A DNA stretch of 64,000 bases from Paractinoplanes maris. GTDB lineage: Bacteria > Actinomycetota > Actinomycetes > Mycobacteriales > Micromonosporaceae. The stretch is taken from assembly GCF_023544465.1 (NCBI RefSeq), contig NZ_JALPVL010000011.1, forward strand, positions 62,001 through 126,000, written 5' to 3'. The notes beneath the pieces were generated by a model that had not been told where the DNA came from, searched no databases, and saw only the letters and a list, made by a program, of their open reading frames with translations. The position numbers and the translations under genes were made by a program. Each line of letters opens with the position of its first letter. The first letter of the stretch is position 1. Positions 57,071-64,000 of the stretch are shown here, in pieces.

Positions 57071-57958
57071 TTACAGCTTGTTGACGGTCGCCTCGGCCAG
57101 ATCCCACAGGCGGTCGGCGGCGGCCGGGTCGACCGACCACTCGGCGACGCCCTTGGCCGGCTCGGGGCCGCCGGTCACGACCTCGGCCTCCTGGTTGTCG
57201 TCGTCGAAGTAGCGGCCGGTGACGCCGGCCAGCAGCGGGGACGCGACGAGCATGACCTCGGCCGCGGCGCCCTGCTCAGGGGTCTTGTAGTAATCGGGAT
57301 GGACCAGGTTGCCCTCGTCGTCCATCGCGCCGGCGGCCCGCATGGCGTCCGGGCCGAGGTGGCGCTGCAGGTTGGTGTGGATGTAGCCGGGCGCCAGGGC
57401 GTTGGCGGTGATCCCGTCGGTGCCCCAGTGCCGGCCGATGCCCACGGCGAGCAGCACGGTCGCGGTCTTCGACTGGGCGTAGGCGGCGAACGCGTCGTAC
57501 GGGCGGTTCTCGAAGTGCGGGTCGTCGAAGTCGACGCCCCCGCGCAGCTGGATGCCGGAACTCACGATCGCGATGCGGGCACCCGGCACGAGGTGCTCCC
57601 GCAGCCCGGTGAGCAGGGCGAAATGGCCCAGGAAGTTGGTCCCGAGCTGCAGTTCCCAGCCCTGCGCGGTGAGGCGGCGCTCGGGGACGGCCATGATGCC
57701 GGCGTTGGCGATGACGGCGTCGACCGGGCCGGTCCAGGCCTCAGAGTATGCCCGCACGGAGCCGAGGTCGGACAGGTCGAGCTCCTTGCGGGCCGGGCTG
57801 ACGACCTCGGCCCCCGCCTGGCGCAGCGCGTCGGCGGCGGCCTGGCCCAGCCCCGAGCCGCCCCCGGTGATCAGAATGCGCTTGCCGGTGAGGTCGACGC
57901 CGGCCAGCACCTCGGCGGCGGTGGTGCGGGCGGTGAACGGGGTGTTGATCCTTGTCAT
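57071..57958 (-). CDS. Short-chain dehydrogenase/reductase
   Basis: The 295-residue product is a classical SDR: the NAD(P) motif LITGGGSGLGQAAADAL near residue 30, NAGIMAVPE near 105, catalytic Ser (IVSSGIQLRGG) and YAQSK at the active site. Its C-terminal half resembles the light-dependent-protochlorophyllide-reductase-like or WW-domain oxidoreductase group. The substrate is unknown. It is divergent from an AraC regulator with a 59-bp promoter gap and an operator-like direct repeat, so it is probably its target. Confidence 0.92.
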   Translation of the reverse strand: MTRINTPFTARTTAAEVLAGVDLTGKRILITGGGSGLGQAAADALRQAGAEVVSPARKELDLSDLGSVRAYSEAWTGPVDAVIANAGIMAVPERRLTAQGWELQLGTNFLGHFALLTGLREHLVPGARIAIVSSGIQLRGGVDFDDPHFENRPYDAFAAYAQSKTATVLLAVGIGRHWGTDGITANALAPGYIHTNLQRHLGPDAMRAAGAMDDEGNLVHPDYYKTPEQGAAAEVMLVASPLLAGVTGRYFDDDNQEAEVVTGGPEPAKGVAEWSVDPAAADRLWDLAEATVNKL

Positions 57959-57997
57959 GCCCCTACTGTGCGCGCCGACACCTGGATGCTGAATGGC

Positions 57998-58028
57998 TGA
58001 GGGTCCAAGATAGTTGCGTGAGAGTCCA
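57998..58028. promoter_or_regulatory. AraC-type half-site pair, direct repeat 21 bp apart
   Basis: TGAGGGTCCA (57998-58007) and TGAGAGTCCA (58019-58028) match at 9 of 10 positions and start exactly 21 bp apart, two helical turns. The second half-site overlaps the regulator start codon. The spacing matches AraC-family direct-repeat operators. Confidence 0.6.
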
Positions 58029-58932
58029 GGAAGATCCGCTCGACGATGTTCTGGCGCTCGTCGGCGTCACCAGCAGTCTGTCCGCCGGTCTGGTGGCCGG
58101 CGGCGCGTGGTCGGTGGCCTTCCAGCCGCCACCCGCGGTCAAATTCAATGCCGTACGCCGGGGGAGCTGCTACCTCCGAGCCGAGGGCAAGGTGTACGAG
58201 CTGCACCAGGGCGACTGCTTCCTGCTCACCCGCCCGGTCGCGTTCACCCTGGCCGGCGGCCTGGATGTGCCGTCCGAGCCGGCCGGCCCGCTCTTCGCCC
58301 GGGCCGAGGACGGGATCGCCCGAGCCGGCCGGGGCGACGAGGTGTTCCTCATCGGCGGCCGGTTCGGCTTCGGCGAGCGCGCCCAGGAACTCCTGCTCGA
58401 CGCGCTGCCGCCGGTCGTGCACGTGCCCGGGGCGAGCACGGCGGCGGCCGCGGTGCGCTGGGCACTCGACCAGATCGACGCCGAACTGCGCGACCACCCA
58501 CCGGCGTCGACGCTGCTCACCGAGCACCTGGCGCTGGTCATGCTGATCCACCTGCTGCGGCTGCACCTGTCGGCCGTGCCCCCGGCCGCCGGCTGGCTGG
58601 CCGGCCTGGCCGACCCCGTGGTGGGTCCCGCGCTGCGCGCGCTGCACGGCAAGCCCGCCTACGCCTGGACGGTGGCGGATCTGGCCGCGGTGGCCGCGGT
58701 GTCCCGCTCGACGCTGGCCGCCCGCTTCAAGCAGGTGGTCGGCCAGGGCCCGCTGGACTACCTGACCCACTGGCGCATCGAGCTCGCCTCGGCCCGCCTC
58801 CGCCACGGCGACCACACGCTGGCCGCGATCGCCCACGAAGTCGGATACGGCTCGGAGAGCGCCCTGAGCACAGCCTTCAAGCGCGTAACCGGCACGTCCC
58901 CCCGCGCCTATCGCTCCTCCCGGGCCGCCTGA
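58018..58932 (+). CDS. AraC-family regulator with cupin-like sensor domain
   Basis: The 304-residue product has a cupin_6/AraC-type N-terminal domain (YLRAEGKVYELHQGDCFLLTRPVAFTLAGG). The C-terminal double helix-turn-helix is complete (WTVADLAAVAAVSRSTLAARFKQVVGQGPLDYLTHWRIELASARL; LAAIAHEVGYGSESALSTAFKRVTGTSPRAYR). It probably controls the divergent SDR gene and itself. GTG at 58018 begins VRVQEDPLDDVL; a later start would remove part of the sensor domain. The direct repeat on the start codon suggests autorepression. Confidence 0.9.
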   Translation: MRVQEDPLDDVLALVGVTSSLSAGLVAGGAWSVAFQPPPAVKFNAVRRGSCYLRAEGKVYELHQGDCFLLTRPVAFTLAGGLDVPSEPAGPLFARAEDGIARAGRGDEVFLIGGRFGFGERAQELLLDALPPVVHVPGASTAAAAVRWALDQIDAELRDHPPASTLLTEHLALVMLIHLLRLHLSAVPPAAGWLAGLADPVVGPALRALHGKPAYAWTVADLAAVAAVSRSTLAARFKQVVGQGPLDYLTHWRIELASARLRHGDHTLAAIAHEVGYGSESALSTAFKRVTGTSPRAYRSSRAA

Positions 58933-59051
58933 ACCCAGCGACCCTTACTTGGCAGCCAAGCGCACTCCTCCCGATCCACCGATCGCCCGCCCGCCGATCC
59001 GCGAGCGCACCTCTCCGGGCTCGAGCCCCGAGCCCCCGACCGGGCCGGCGG

Positions 59052-59423
59052 TCAGCCGTTGGGGCGGGTCTCCATCGCCTGCAGCGACCAGCTGTTGCCG
59101 TCGGGGTCGCGGAAGTAGACAAAATTGCCCCACGGCTGTTTGTCGACCTCGCTGGCCTCGATGCCCGCCTCGACCAGGCCGGCGCGAGCACCCTCGGCGT
59201 CGGCGACGACACACTGGATCTCCTGGGTGCCGGGCGTCCTCTCGGTGATGCCCTCGCCGATCACAATCGAGCACGCGGAGCCCGGCGGTGTCAGCTGCAC
59301 GAACCGCAGACCCTCCTGCACACGATGGTCGTGATCGGCGTGGAAGCCCGCGCGCACATAGAAGGCCTTGGCCCGATCGACGTCGGTCACGGGAACGGGG
59401 ATGAGCTCGATCTTCATGTCCAT
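59052..59423 (-). CDS. VOC-family (glyoxalase/dioxygenase-fold) protein
   Basis: The 123-residue product is one vicinal-oxygen-chelate domain: IELIPVPVTDVDRAKAFYVRAGFHADHDHRV, VQLTPPGSACSIVIGEG and NFVYFRDPDGNSWSLQ. The metal-binding pattern is incomplete for a true glyoxalase, so binding or resistance functions are also possible. ATG at 59423 lies five bases after TAGCGT on the minus strand. Confidence 0.88.
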   Translation of the reverse strand: MDMKIELIPVPVTDVDRAKAFYVRAGFHADHDHRVQEGLRFVQLTPPGSACSIVIGEGITERTPGTQEIQCVVADAEGARAGLVEAGIEASEVDKQPWGNFVYFRDPDGNSWSLQAMETRPNG

Positions 59424-59532
59424 GAGCACACGCTAGGCCCGGGGTACGACAGTTTCCGGCCGGCCGTCGGGCGCCCGGAATGCTGATTTGTGCGCGCTTG
59501 AATCCCGTACGCGCGAAGGGTTTTGACCTTGC

Positions 59533-59964
59533 TCAGTGGACGTGGCCGCCGAAGGCCCCGGCTGAGCGGTCGTCGTCAGCGACGGCCTCGGTGATCTCCT
59601 GGCCGATGAGGTCGGGTCCGAGGATGTGCCCGCCCGGGCTGACCGCGTCGACGAGGTCGGGCAGGACGGAGGCCAGCTGCCAGGCGACCGCGGCGGGGCT
59701 GCCACCGGCGAAGGCGGCCAGGTCGTCGAGGGCGCCGGCGCCGACGGTGTGTCGCACCTGGTCGACGGTCATCGGCTGGTTGTGCGAGGCGTCGGACAGC
59801 CAGCTCCCGTACTGCTCCGGGCTTGTCGTCTCGGCCAGCCGGACCACGATGCCGTGCAGGTGAGCGGGGGCGGCCTGATGTGGCCCCAGATGCGCCAGGC
59901 CGAACAACAGATCGCGTACCTCTGGATCGTCCAGCAATGTAGACAGTTTGGCGATATCGGGCAT
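59533..59964 (-). CDS. YidB/DUF937-like protein
   Basis: The 143-residue product is rich in helix (DPEVRDLLFGLAHLGPHQAAPAHLHGIVVRLAE) and ends with AAFAGGSPAAVAWQLASVLPDLVDAVSPGGHI, the YidB-family LxxxLPxLVDxxxPxG block. The role of YidB is unknown. ATG 59964 has GAGGGAGA upstream. A GATCTGTGACAG sequence lies 51 bp upstream and is repeated in front of the TMEM175 gene. Confidence 0.75.
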   Translation of the reverse strand: MPDIAKLSTLLDDPEVRDLLFGLAHLGPHQAAPAHLHGIVVRLAETTSPEQYGSWLSDASHNQPMTVDQVRHTVGAGALDDLAAFAGGSPAAVAWQLASVLPDLVDAVSPGGHILGPDLIGQEITEAVADDDRSAGAFGGHVH

Positions 59965-60032
59965 GACCGGTCTCCCTCCGCACGGCTTTGCCCTCTCGGA
60001 CCGGCCGTGGAGGGGATCTGTGACAGCCGCCG

Positions 60033-60221
60033 TCAGTACTCACCGCCGAGGGCGCCCATCAGGCGGTCCGGCGTCAGGCCCAGTTGGAACAGGGTCTCGC
60101 GGTCCTTGGGCGCGTCCAGGTCGAGATGGTCGGGCAACTGGTCTTTGACGGACTCCGCGAAATCGGGCCCATAGGCGCGACGGATCACGTTCAGCGTATG
60201 GGCTTTGGTGACAACAGGCAT
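60033..60221 (-). CDS. Small hypothetical protein, 62 residues
   Basis: The product PVVTKAHTLNVIRRAYGPDF ... ESVKDQLPDHLDLDAPKDRETLFQLGLTPDRLMGALGGEY is compact, charged and helical, unlike a chance ORF. ATG at 60221 has GGAGG only one base away, an awkward distance, so the true start may differ. It lies 68 bp before the YidB-like gene in the same direction. No family recognised. Confidence 0.58.
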   Translation of the reverse strand: MPVVTKAHTLNVIRRAYGPDFAESVKDQLPDHLDLDAPKDRETLFQLGLTPDRLMGALGGEY

Positions 60222-60245
60222 GCCTCCATGACAGCACCGCGCGGC

Positions 60246-60271
60246 GATCTGTGACAGTGATCCGGTCACAG
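60246..60271. promoter_or_regulatory. Palindromic operator candidate in front of the TMEM175 gene
   Basis: CTGTGAC (60249-60255) and GTCACAG (60265-60271) are inverted around nine bases. GATCTGTGACAG at 60246-60257 is repeated exactly at 60015-60026 upstream of the YidB-like gene. A common regulator of both divergent units is plausible. Confidence 0.4.
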
Positions 60272-60299
60272 AAATCGGGGCTGTCCGGTCGTGCTGGAC

Positions 60300-60905
60300 A
60301 TGCGGACCAGTCGGCTCGAAGCGTTCAGTGACGGCGTGCTTGCCATCATCATCACGATCATGGTGCTGGAGTTGAAGATCCCGGAGTCGCACGACCTCTC
60401 CGGCCTCCTGCACGAGACCGGCGGCGGACTGCTGACCTACCTGCTGAGCTTCGTCTGGGTCGGCATCTACTGGGTCAACCACCACCACATGTTCCACCTG
60501 GTGCAGCGGGTGGCCGGCGGCGTGCTCTGGGCGAACCTGGCCCTGCTCTTCACGCTGTCGCTGTTCCCGTTCACCACGGCCTGGATGGACGAGTCGGGCT
60601 TCGCGCGCACGCCGGTCGTCGTCTACGGACTCAACCTGACCGCCGCGGCGCTCGCCTACCTGGTGCTGCAGCGACTGATCATCCGGCAGCAGGGGGTGGA
60701 GTCACCGCTGCGGCAGGCCGTGGGCGGCGACCTCAAGGGCAAGATCTCACCGTTCTTCTACCTGGCCGGCATCGTCACGGCATTGCTGGTCGAGCACGCG
60801 GTCCTCGCGGTGGCCTTCTTCGCGGCCTGCGCGCTGCTGTGGTTCGTGCCCGACCGCCGCATCGACCGGGTGGTGCGCGAACTGGAGTCGGTGGATCAGC
60901 GCTAG
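60300..60905 (+). CDS. TMEM175-type (DUF1211) membrane channel protein
   Basis: The 201-residue product has six membrane helices and the RLEAFSDGVLAI motif (RxxxFSDGxxxI) at residues 5-16 that lines the TMEM175 potassium-channel pore. Bacterial TMEM175 proteins assemble as tetramers and conduct K+. IYWVNHHHMFHLV in the third segment is also conserved. ATG at 60300 is preferred because the FSDG motif normally lies close to the N-terminus; GTG 60291 is an alternative. Confidence 0.88.
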   Translation: MRTSRLEAFSDGVLAIIITIMVLELKIPESHDLSGLLHETGGGLLTYLLSFVWVGIYWVNHHHMFHLVQRVAGGVLWANLALLFTLSLFPFTTAWMDESGFARTPVVVYGLNLTAAALAYLVLQRLIIRQQGVESPLRQAVGGDLKGKISPFFYLAGIVTALLVEHAVLAVAFFAACALLWFVPDRRIDRVVRELESVDQR

Positions 60906-61050
60906 GGGCGACGGGCGCCGCGGGGTGCGGTGAGGCCGGGGCGGCAGCCCTGGCGGGCCGGAACGGACTCGGTCCGTTCCGGCCCGCGATCGATTCCGTC
61001 GTCCCCCGCGACGTCGTCGCGGCCGGAATCGAACGGCTCCCCGAGAGGAG

Positions 61051-61941
61051 TCATCGGTTTCCCTTGAACTGCGCGCAGCCCGTCTCGTCGGGCAGCAGCG
61101 GCCGGAACGTGATCAGGTATTTCTCACCACCGGCGGTCCACGGGGTCATCTGGTTGGCCTTCTTGGCCGCGGCCACCACCTTGCCGGCCTCGGCGCCGCT
61201 GACGACGACACAGCCGATCTTGAAGGCCGGGTTGAGGTAGTCGCCCGGCAGCGCGGGGCCGGGCCAGGCGATCTCGGGCTGCGCCACGTCGCCGGCGGCG
61301 GGCTTGGTCCAGGGCCGGGCCAGCACGGCCATCGACTCGGGCTGATAGGCCGTCGTGCTGCTCGGGTCGCCGCCGGCGGCCAGGTCGCCGAGCTTGTCGA
61401 CGAAGCCGGCCAGCTTGGCCCGGGCCGCCTCCTGGGCGGCGTCGAGCATCGGGTCGTCGGCCTGGGCCTCGTTGAGCGCCTCGACGGCGACCGACTGGGT
61501 GCCCTCGGCGGTGGTGACAGTGACCCGGGTGGTCGGCGCGTCGGCCACGTTGGGCCGGCCGAAGTCGGTGCCGGAGCTGACGCCGGCGTCGCCCGCCTCC
61601 TTGATCAGCTGTTGCAACTGGTCGGGGCTGAGCATGACGACCTGCAGGTTGGGCAGCGCGGGCCCGGGATAGATCGCGGGGACCGGCCCCTCGGTGATCA
61701 CCCGGCCGTCGGCGTAGACGCTGATCGACGGCAGGGAGCCGACCGTACGGTCCGGCGGCACGAAGCCACCGGACGACTCCACGCGTGCCACGAGTTCGTC
61801 CCCGCCCTGGGGGGAGGCGGAGGCGCTCTCCGGCGCGCCGGAGCCCGGCGCGCCCGCGCCGGTGGCGCCGGGCTGCGCGCAAGCGGCGAGCAGGAACAGG
61901 GGAACGGCGGCGGCCATCAGGGTGCCGCGGAGACGAGTCAT
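61051..61941 (-). CDS. Lipoprotein of unknown function
   Basis: The 296-residue product has a lipoprotein signal (LRGTLMAAAVPLFLLAAC, lipobox LLAAC, Cys near residue 21), then a Gly/Ser/Pro linker and an extracytoplasmic domain. Recognisable strands are SISVYADGRVITEGPVP and LQVVMLSPDQLQQLIKEAGDAGV. The middle part has ALNEAQADDPMLDAAQEAARAKLAGFVDKLGDL. The C-terminus contains two cysteines (FKIGCVVVSG and ETGCAQF) that could pair. The family is unknown to me. It is divergent from the PEP-synthase-like gene. Confidence 0.8.
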   Translation of the reverse strand: MTRLRGTLMAAAVPLFLLAACAQPGATGAGAPGSGAPESASASPQGGDELVARVESSGGFVPPDRTVGSLPSISVYADGRVITEGPVPAIYPGPALPNLQVVMLSPDQLQQLIKEAGDAGVSSGTDFGRPNVADAPTTRVTVTTAEGTQSVAVEALNEAQADDPMLDAAQEAARAKLAGFVDKLGDLAAGGDPSSTTAYQPESMAVLARPWTKPAAGDVAQPEIAWPGPALPGDYLNPAFKIGCVVVSGAEAGKVVAAAKKANQMTPWTAGGEKYLITFRPLLPDETGCAQFKGNR

Positions 61942-61999
61942 GCCCCTTAAGACGATTTGGGGTCGTCTGCGGTTCCGAGGTCCGGCGCTGATTTTGCCG

Positions 62000-62046
62000 T
62001 TGCAGTCGTATTGAAAACCGGCTACCTTGGCAATGCAGTCGTATTG
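62000..62046 (+). promoter_or_regulatory. Promoter framed by a 13-bp direct repeat
   Basis: TTGCAG (62000-62005) and TACCTT (62023-62028) are separated by 17 bases and form a plausible sigma-70-type promoter. The sequence TGCAGTCGTATTG occurs at 62001-62013, over the -35, and again at 62034-62046, just past the start point. The 33-bp spacing is about three helical turns. A repressor binding both copies would close the promoter. Confidence 0.5.
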
Positions 62047-62061
62047 GGAAGGTGAGCGTTG

Positions 62062-64000
62062 ATGGTGATTCTGGACCTGCGCGATGTCACGGCCGGCTCG
62101 TCCGAGCGGGTCGGCGGCAAGGCGGCCGGCCTCGGCGAGCTGATCCGGGCCGGCGAGCGGGTGCCGGCCGGGTTCTGCGTCCCGGCCGATGTCCGCGAGT
62201 TGCCACGAGACGAGATCCTTTCGGCGTACGAGGAACTCGGCCGGCCGCCGGTGGCGGTTCGATCGAGTGCCACCGTCGAGGACGCGCCCGGCGCGAGCTA
62301 CGCCGGCATGTTCGACACCGTCCTCGACGTCCAGGGCCCCGATGCCCTGCTCGCCGCGATAGAGCAGTGCCGCGCGTCAGTGGCCAACGCCCGCGCGCTG
62401 GCCTACCGGGGCGACGGCCCACCGCGCGACGACATCCGGATGGGCGTCGTCGTGCAGCGCATGGTCGAGGCCGAGCGGGCCGGGGTGTTGTTCACGGCGA
62501 ATCCGGTGAGTGGCTGCCGCACCGAGATGCTGGTGGAGTCGGCCGAGGGCAACGGGTCCGCAGTGGTCGACGGCCAGGCCGGCGTGGACCGCCGCGTCGT
62601 GGGGCCCGACGATCCGCTGCGCGCGGTGGGCGAGCGGTTGCAGGCCCACTTCGGCGCGCCGCAAGACGTCGAGTGGGCCGTCGACGAGCACGGCGAGCTG
62701 TGGATTCTGCAGTCCCGGCCGATCACGACGCTCTTCCCGGCGCCCCCGGCGAGCGACGGCCCGCCGCGGGTTTACCTGGAGTTCGGGCACGTGCAGGGGA
62801 TGCTCCAGCCGGTGACGCCGATGGGCATGGATACGCTCAAGGAGCTGATCAAGGCGATGCTCGCGCCGCTCGGGCTGCGGGTGGCGATCGTCGACATCGG
62901 CGGGCGGCTCTACGGCGACCTGACCGACCTCGTCCGCGATCCGGTGGCCCGGCGGCGGCTGGTCCCGCTGATGGCCGTCGACTTCGGTCCGCGTGCGCAG
63001 GCGGTCATGCGTCACGTTCTCGACGACCCACGGTTCGCGCCGCAGCAGGCGCCGAAGCGGAAGCGCGAGGGCGGCCTGCCTCCGGTCGGGCGGGCGCTTC
63101 GGGGCGTTGCCGGCGCGCTGGCCCGGCCCGACCGCGCCCGGGCCCGGCTCCAGGACGCCGTCGAGCGCCTCCGCCGGGAGTCCGCCGCCGATGCGGACCG
63201 CCACCTGACGACGGCGGACCGACTGAGGCTCGTCCGCGACCACGACCAGACCGACGGCCCCGACGCGATCGTCTGGCCCATCGTGGCCGGCATGCTGGCC
63301 AGTGCCGTGCCGCCCCGGCTGCTGTCGGGCATCGCTGAGCCGGCCGAGATCCACGCCGTGCTCGGCGGCATGCCGCACAACGTGACGATCGAGATGGATC
63401 TCGCCCTGTGGCAGCTCGCCCGTGACGCCAAGGACCCGGCCGACGTCGATCTGGAGGGCTTCCTCCAGGCGTATGGGCATCGGGCGGCGGGCGAGGTCGA
63501 TCTGGGCGTGCCGCGCTGGTCGGAGGACCCGGCGCCGGTGCGCGCGGCACTGGCCAACCTGATCCGGGTCACCGACCCGGAGCAGGCGCCCGACCGGCGC
63601 TTCGCCCGCGCCGCCGAGCAGGCCGAGGTCACCCTGCGGAAACTAGGCTTGCGGGTCCGGCGTCGTCGTCCCGTTCGCGGGCGGCTGGCGATGTTCCTGC
63701 TGGGCCGGGCCCGGCGGCTGGCCGGGTTGCGCGAGGCGGGCAAGTTCGCCGGTCTCTACCGACTGGCCCAGATGCGCCGCCACCTGCTGGCCGTGGGCGC
63801 CGACCTGACCGGGGCCGGCCTCCTCGATCAGCCCGGCGACATCATGTTCCTGACGCTCGACGAGGTCGACGGTCTGCTGAATTCGTCGGTCACCGGTCAC
63901 CGCCGGTTGATCGCCGACCGCCGAGCCGAGTACGAGCGCGAGTCACGCCGCCGGTCGGTGCCGGTGGCGCTGCTCTCCGACGGCACCGACATCGAAGCCG
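62062..64000 (+). CDS. PEP-synthase / rifampicin-phosphotransferase-like enzyme (3' end outside window)
   Basis: 646 codons are visible and the frame is open at the right edge. The N-terminal ATP-grasp domain (about 1-240) is that of PEP synthase and Rph: KAAGLGELIRAGERVPAGF, PVAVRSSATVEDAPGASYAGMFDTVLDV, GVLFTANPVSG and ELWILQSRPITT. The following 400 residues are a divergent middle region (YLEFGHVQGMLQPVTPMGMDTLKELIK), which in Rph binds the drug. The His-domain with the phospho-histidine should lie beyond the window. A phosphotransferase for an antibiotic or another small molecule is more likely than a housekeeping PEP synthase, because the gene is alone and has an operator-like repeat. 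The ATG at 62062 has GGAAGG at 62047-62052. Confidence 0.85.
   Translation, partial: MVILDLRDVTAGSSERVGGKAAGLGELIRAGERVPAGFCVPADVRELPRDEILSAYEELGRPPVAVRSSATVEDAPGASYAGMFDTVLDVQGPDALLAAIEQCRASVANARALAYRGDGPPRDDIRMGVVVQRMVEAERAGVLFTANPVSGCRTEMLVESAEGNGSAVVDGQAGVDRRVVGPDDPLRAVGERLQAHFGAPQDVEWAVDEHGELWILQSRPITTLFPAPPASDGPPRVYLEFGHVQGMLQPVTPMGMDTLKELIKAMLAPLGLRVAIVDIGGRLYGDLTDLVRDPVARRRLVPLMAVDFGPRAQAVMRHVLDDPRFAPQQAPKRKREGGLPPVGRALRGVAGALARPDRARARLQDAVERLRRESAADADRHLTTADRLRLVRDHDQTDGPDAIVWPIVAGMLASAVPPRLLSGIAEPAEIHAVLGGMPHNVTIEMDLALWQLARDAKDPADVDLEGFLQAYGHRAAGEVDLGVPRWSEDPAPVRAALANLIRVTDPEQAPDRRFARAAEQAEVTLRKLGLRVRRRRPVRGRLAMFLLGRARRLAGLREAGKFAGLYRLAQMRRHLLAVGADLTGAGLLDQPGDIMFLTLDEVDGLLNSSVTGHRRLIADRRAEYERESRRRSVPVALLSDGTDIEA

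Noticed and set aside
60249..60271. A CRP/Cmr-type TGTGA...TCACA site
   Set aside because: The two halves are separated by 11 bases instead of six, so it does not fit the CRP family consensus.

Overview
The window is about 64 kb of very GC-rich DNA with a strong G/C third-codon bias, many GTG starts, frequent 4-base ATGA/GTGA gene overlaps and several putative leaderless starts. Together with Tat-signal proteins, F420-type and glycogen enzymes, an actinobacterial-type maltosyl-phosphate glycogen synthase and a protein O-mannosyltransferase, this points to an actinomycete. A full chemotaxis operon makes a motile member of the Micromonosporaceae such as Actinoplanes the most likely source (inference, not proved by a marker gene).

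Layout. 1-6.5 kb: a tightly overlapping chemotaxis operon on the minus strand (cheW, cheR-TPR, cheW, mcp, hybrid cheA-REC, cheB cut by the window edge) behind a FliA-like promoter. 6.6-15.6 kb: cell-envelope and signalling genes (acyltransferase, CAP protein, L,D-transpeptidase, MacAB-like exporter, EamA transporter, membrane diguanylate cyclase). 15.6-24.4 kb: a 2556-residue, mostly disordered, repeat-rich protein with a C-terminal TPR-like domain, then a small transcription unit with a folded leader, a 39-codon ORF and C-rich hairpins. 24.4-33.7 kb: pirin, a small membrane protein, a 165-bp near-perfect palindrome, protein O-mannosyltransferase, an F420/FMN-type enzyme, a 19-bp tandem repeat, DUF2252, a Tat-exported DUF1800/DUF1501 pair and a ROK kinase. 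33.8-44 kb: a secreted metzincin-like protein, STAS protein, peroxiredoxin, glucose-6-phosphate dehydrogenase, DHH phosphoesterase, a YcnI-like protein, S4 protein and a polyol/sugar ABC importer without ATPase.

44-52 kb: small accessory genes (membrane-tethered helix-turn-helix protein, CxxC protein with membrane partner, UbiA prenyltransferase, GNAT, FKBP), a membrane-anchored lytic polysaccharide monooxygenase, a Tat-peptide/DUF4331 operon and an AraC regulator. 52.8-57 kb: divergent glgC and glgA followed by a GHL10 protein. 57-64 kb: SDR/AraC divergent pair with a 21-bp-spaced operator, VOC protein, YidB-like protein, TMEM175-type channel, a lipoprotein, and the 5' part of a PEP-synthase/rifampicin-phosphotransferase-like gene.

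No rRNA, tRNA, CRISPR array, transposase or prophage gene was seen. The most unusual items are the 165-bp palindrome at 25940-26104, the small structured transcript at 23970-24353, the giant pentapeptide-repeat protein, and two AraC regulators with operator-like symmetry placed exactly on their start codons.
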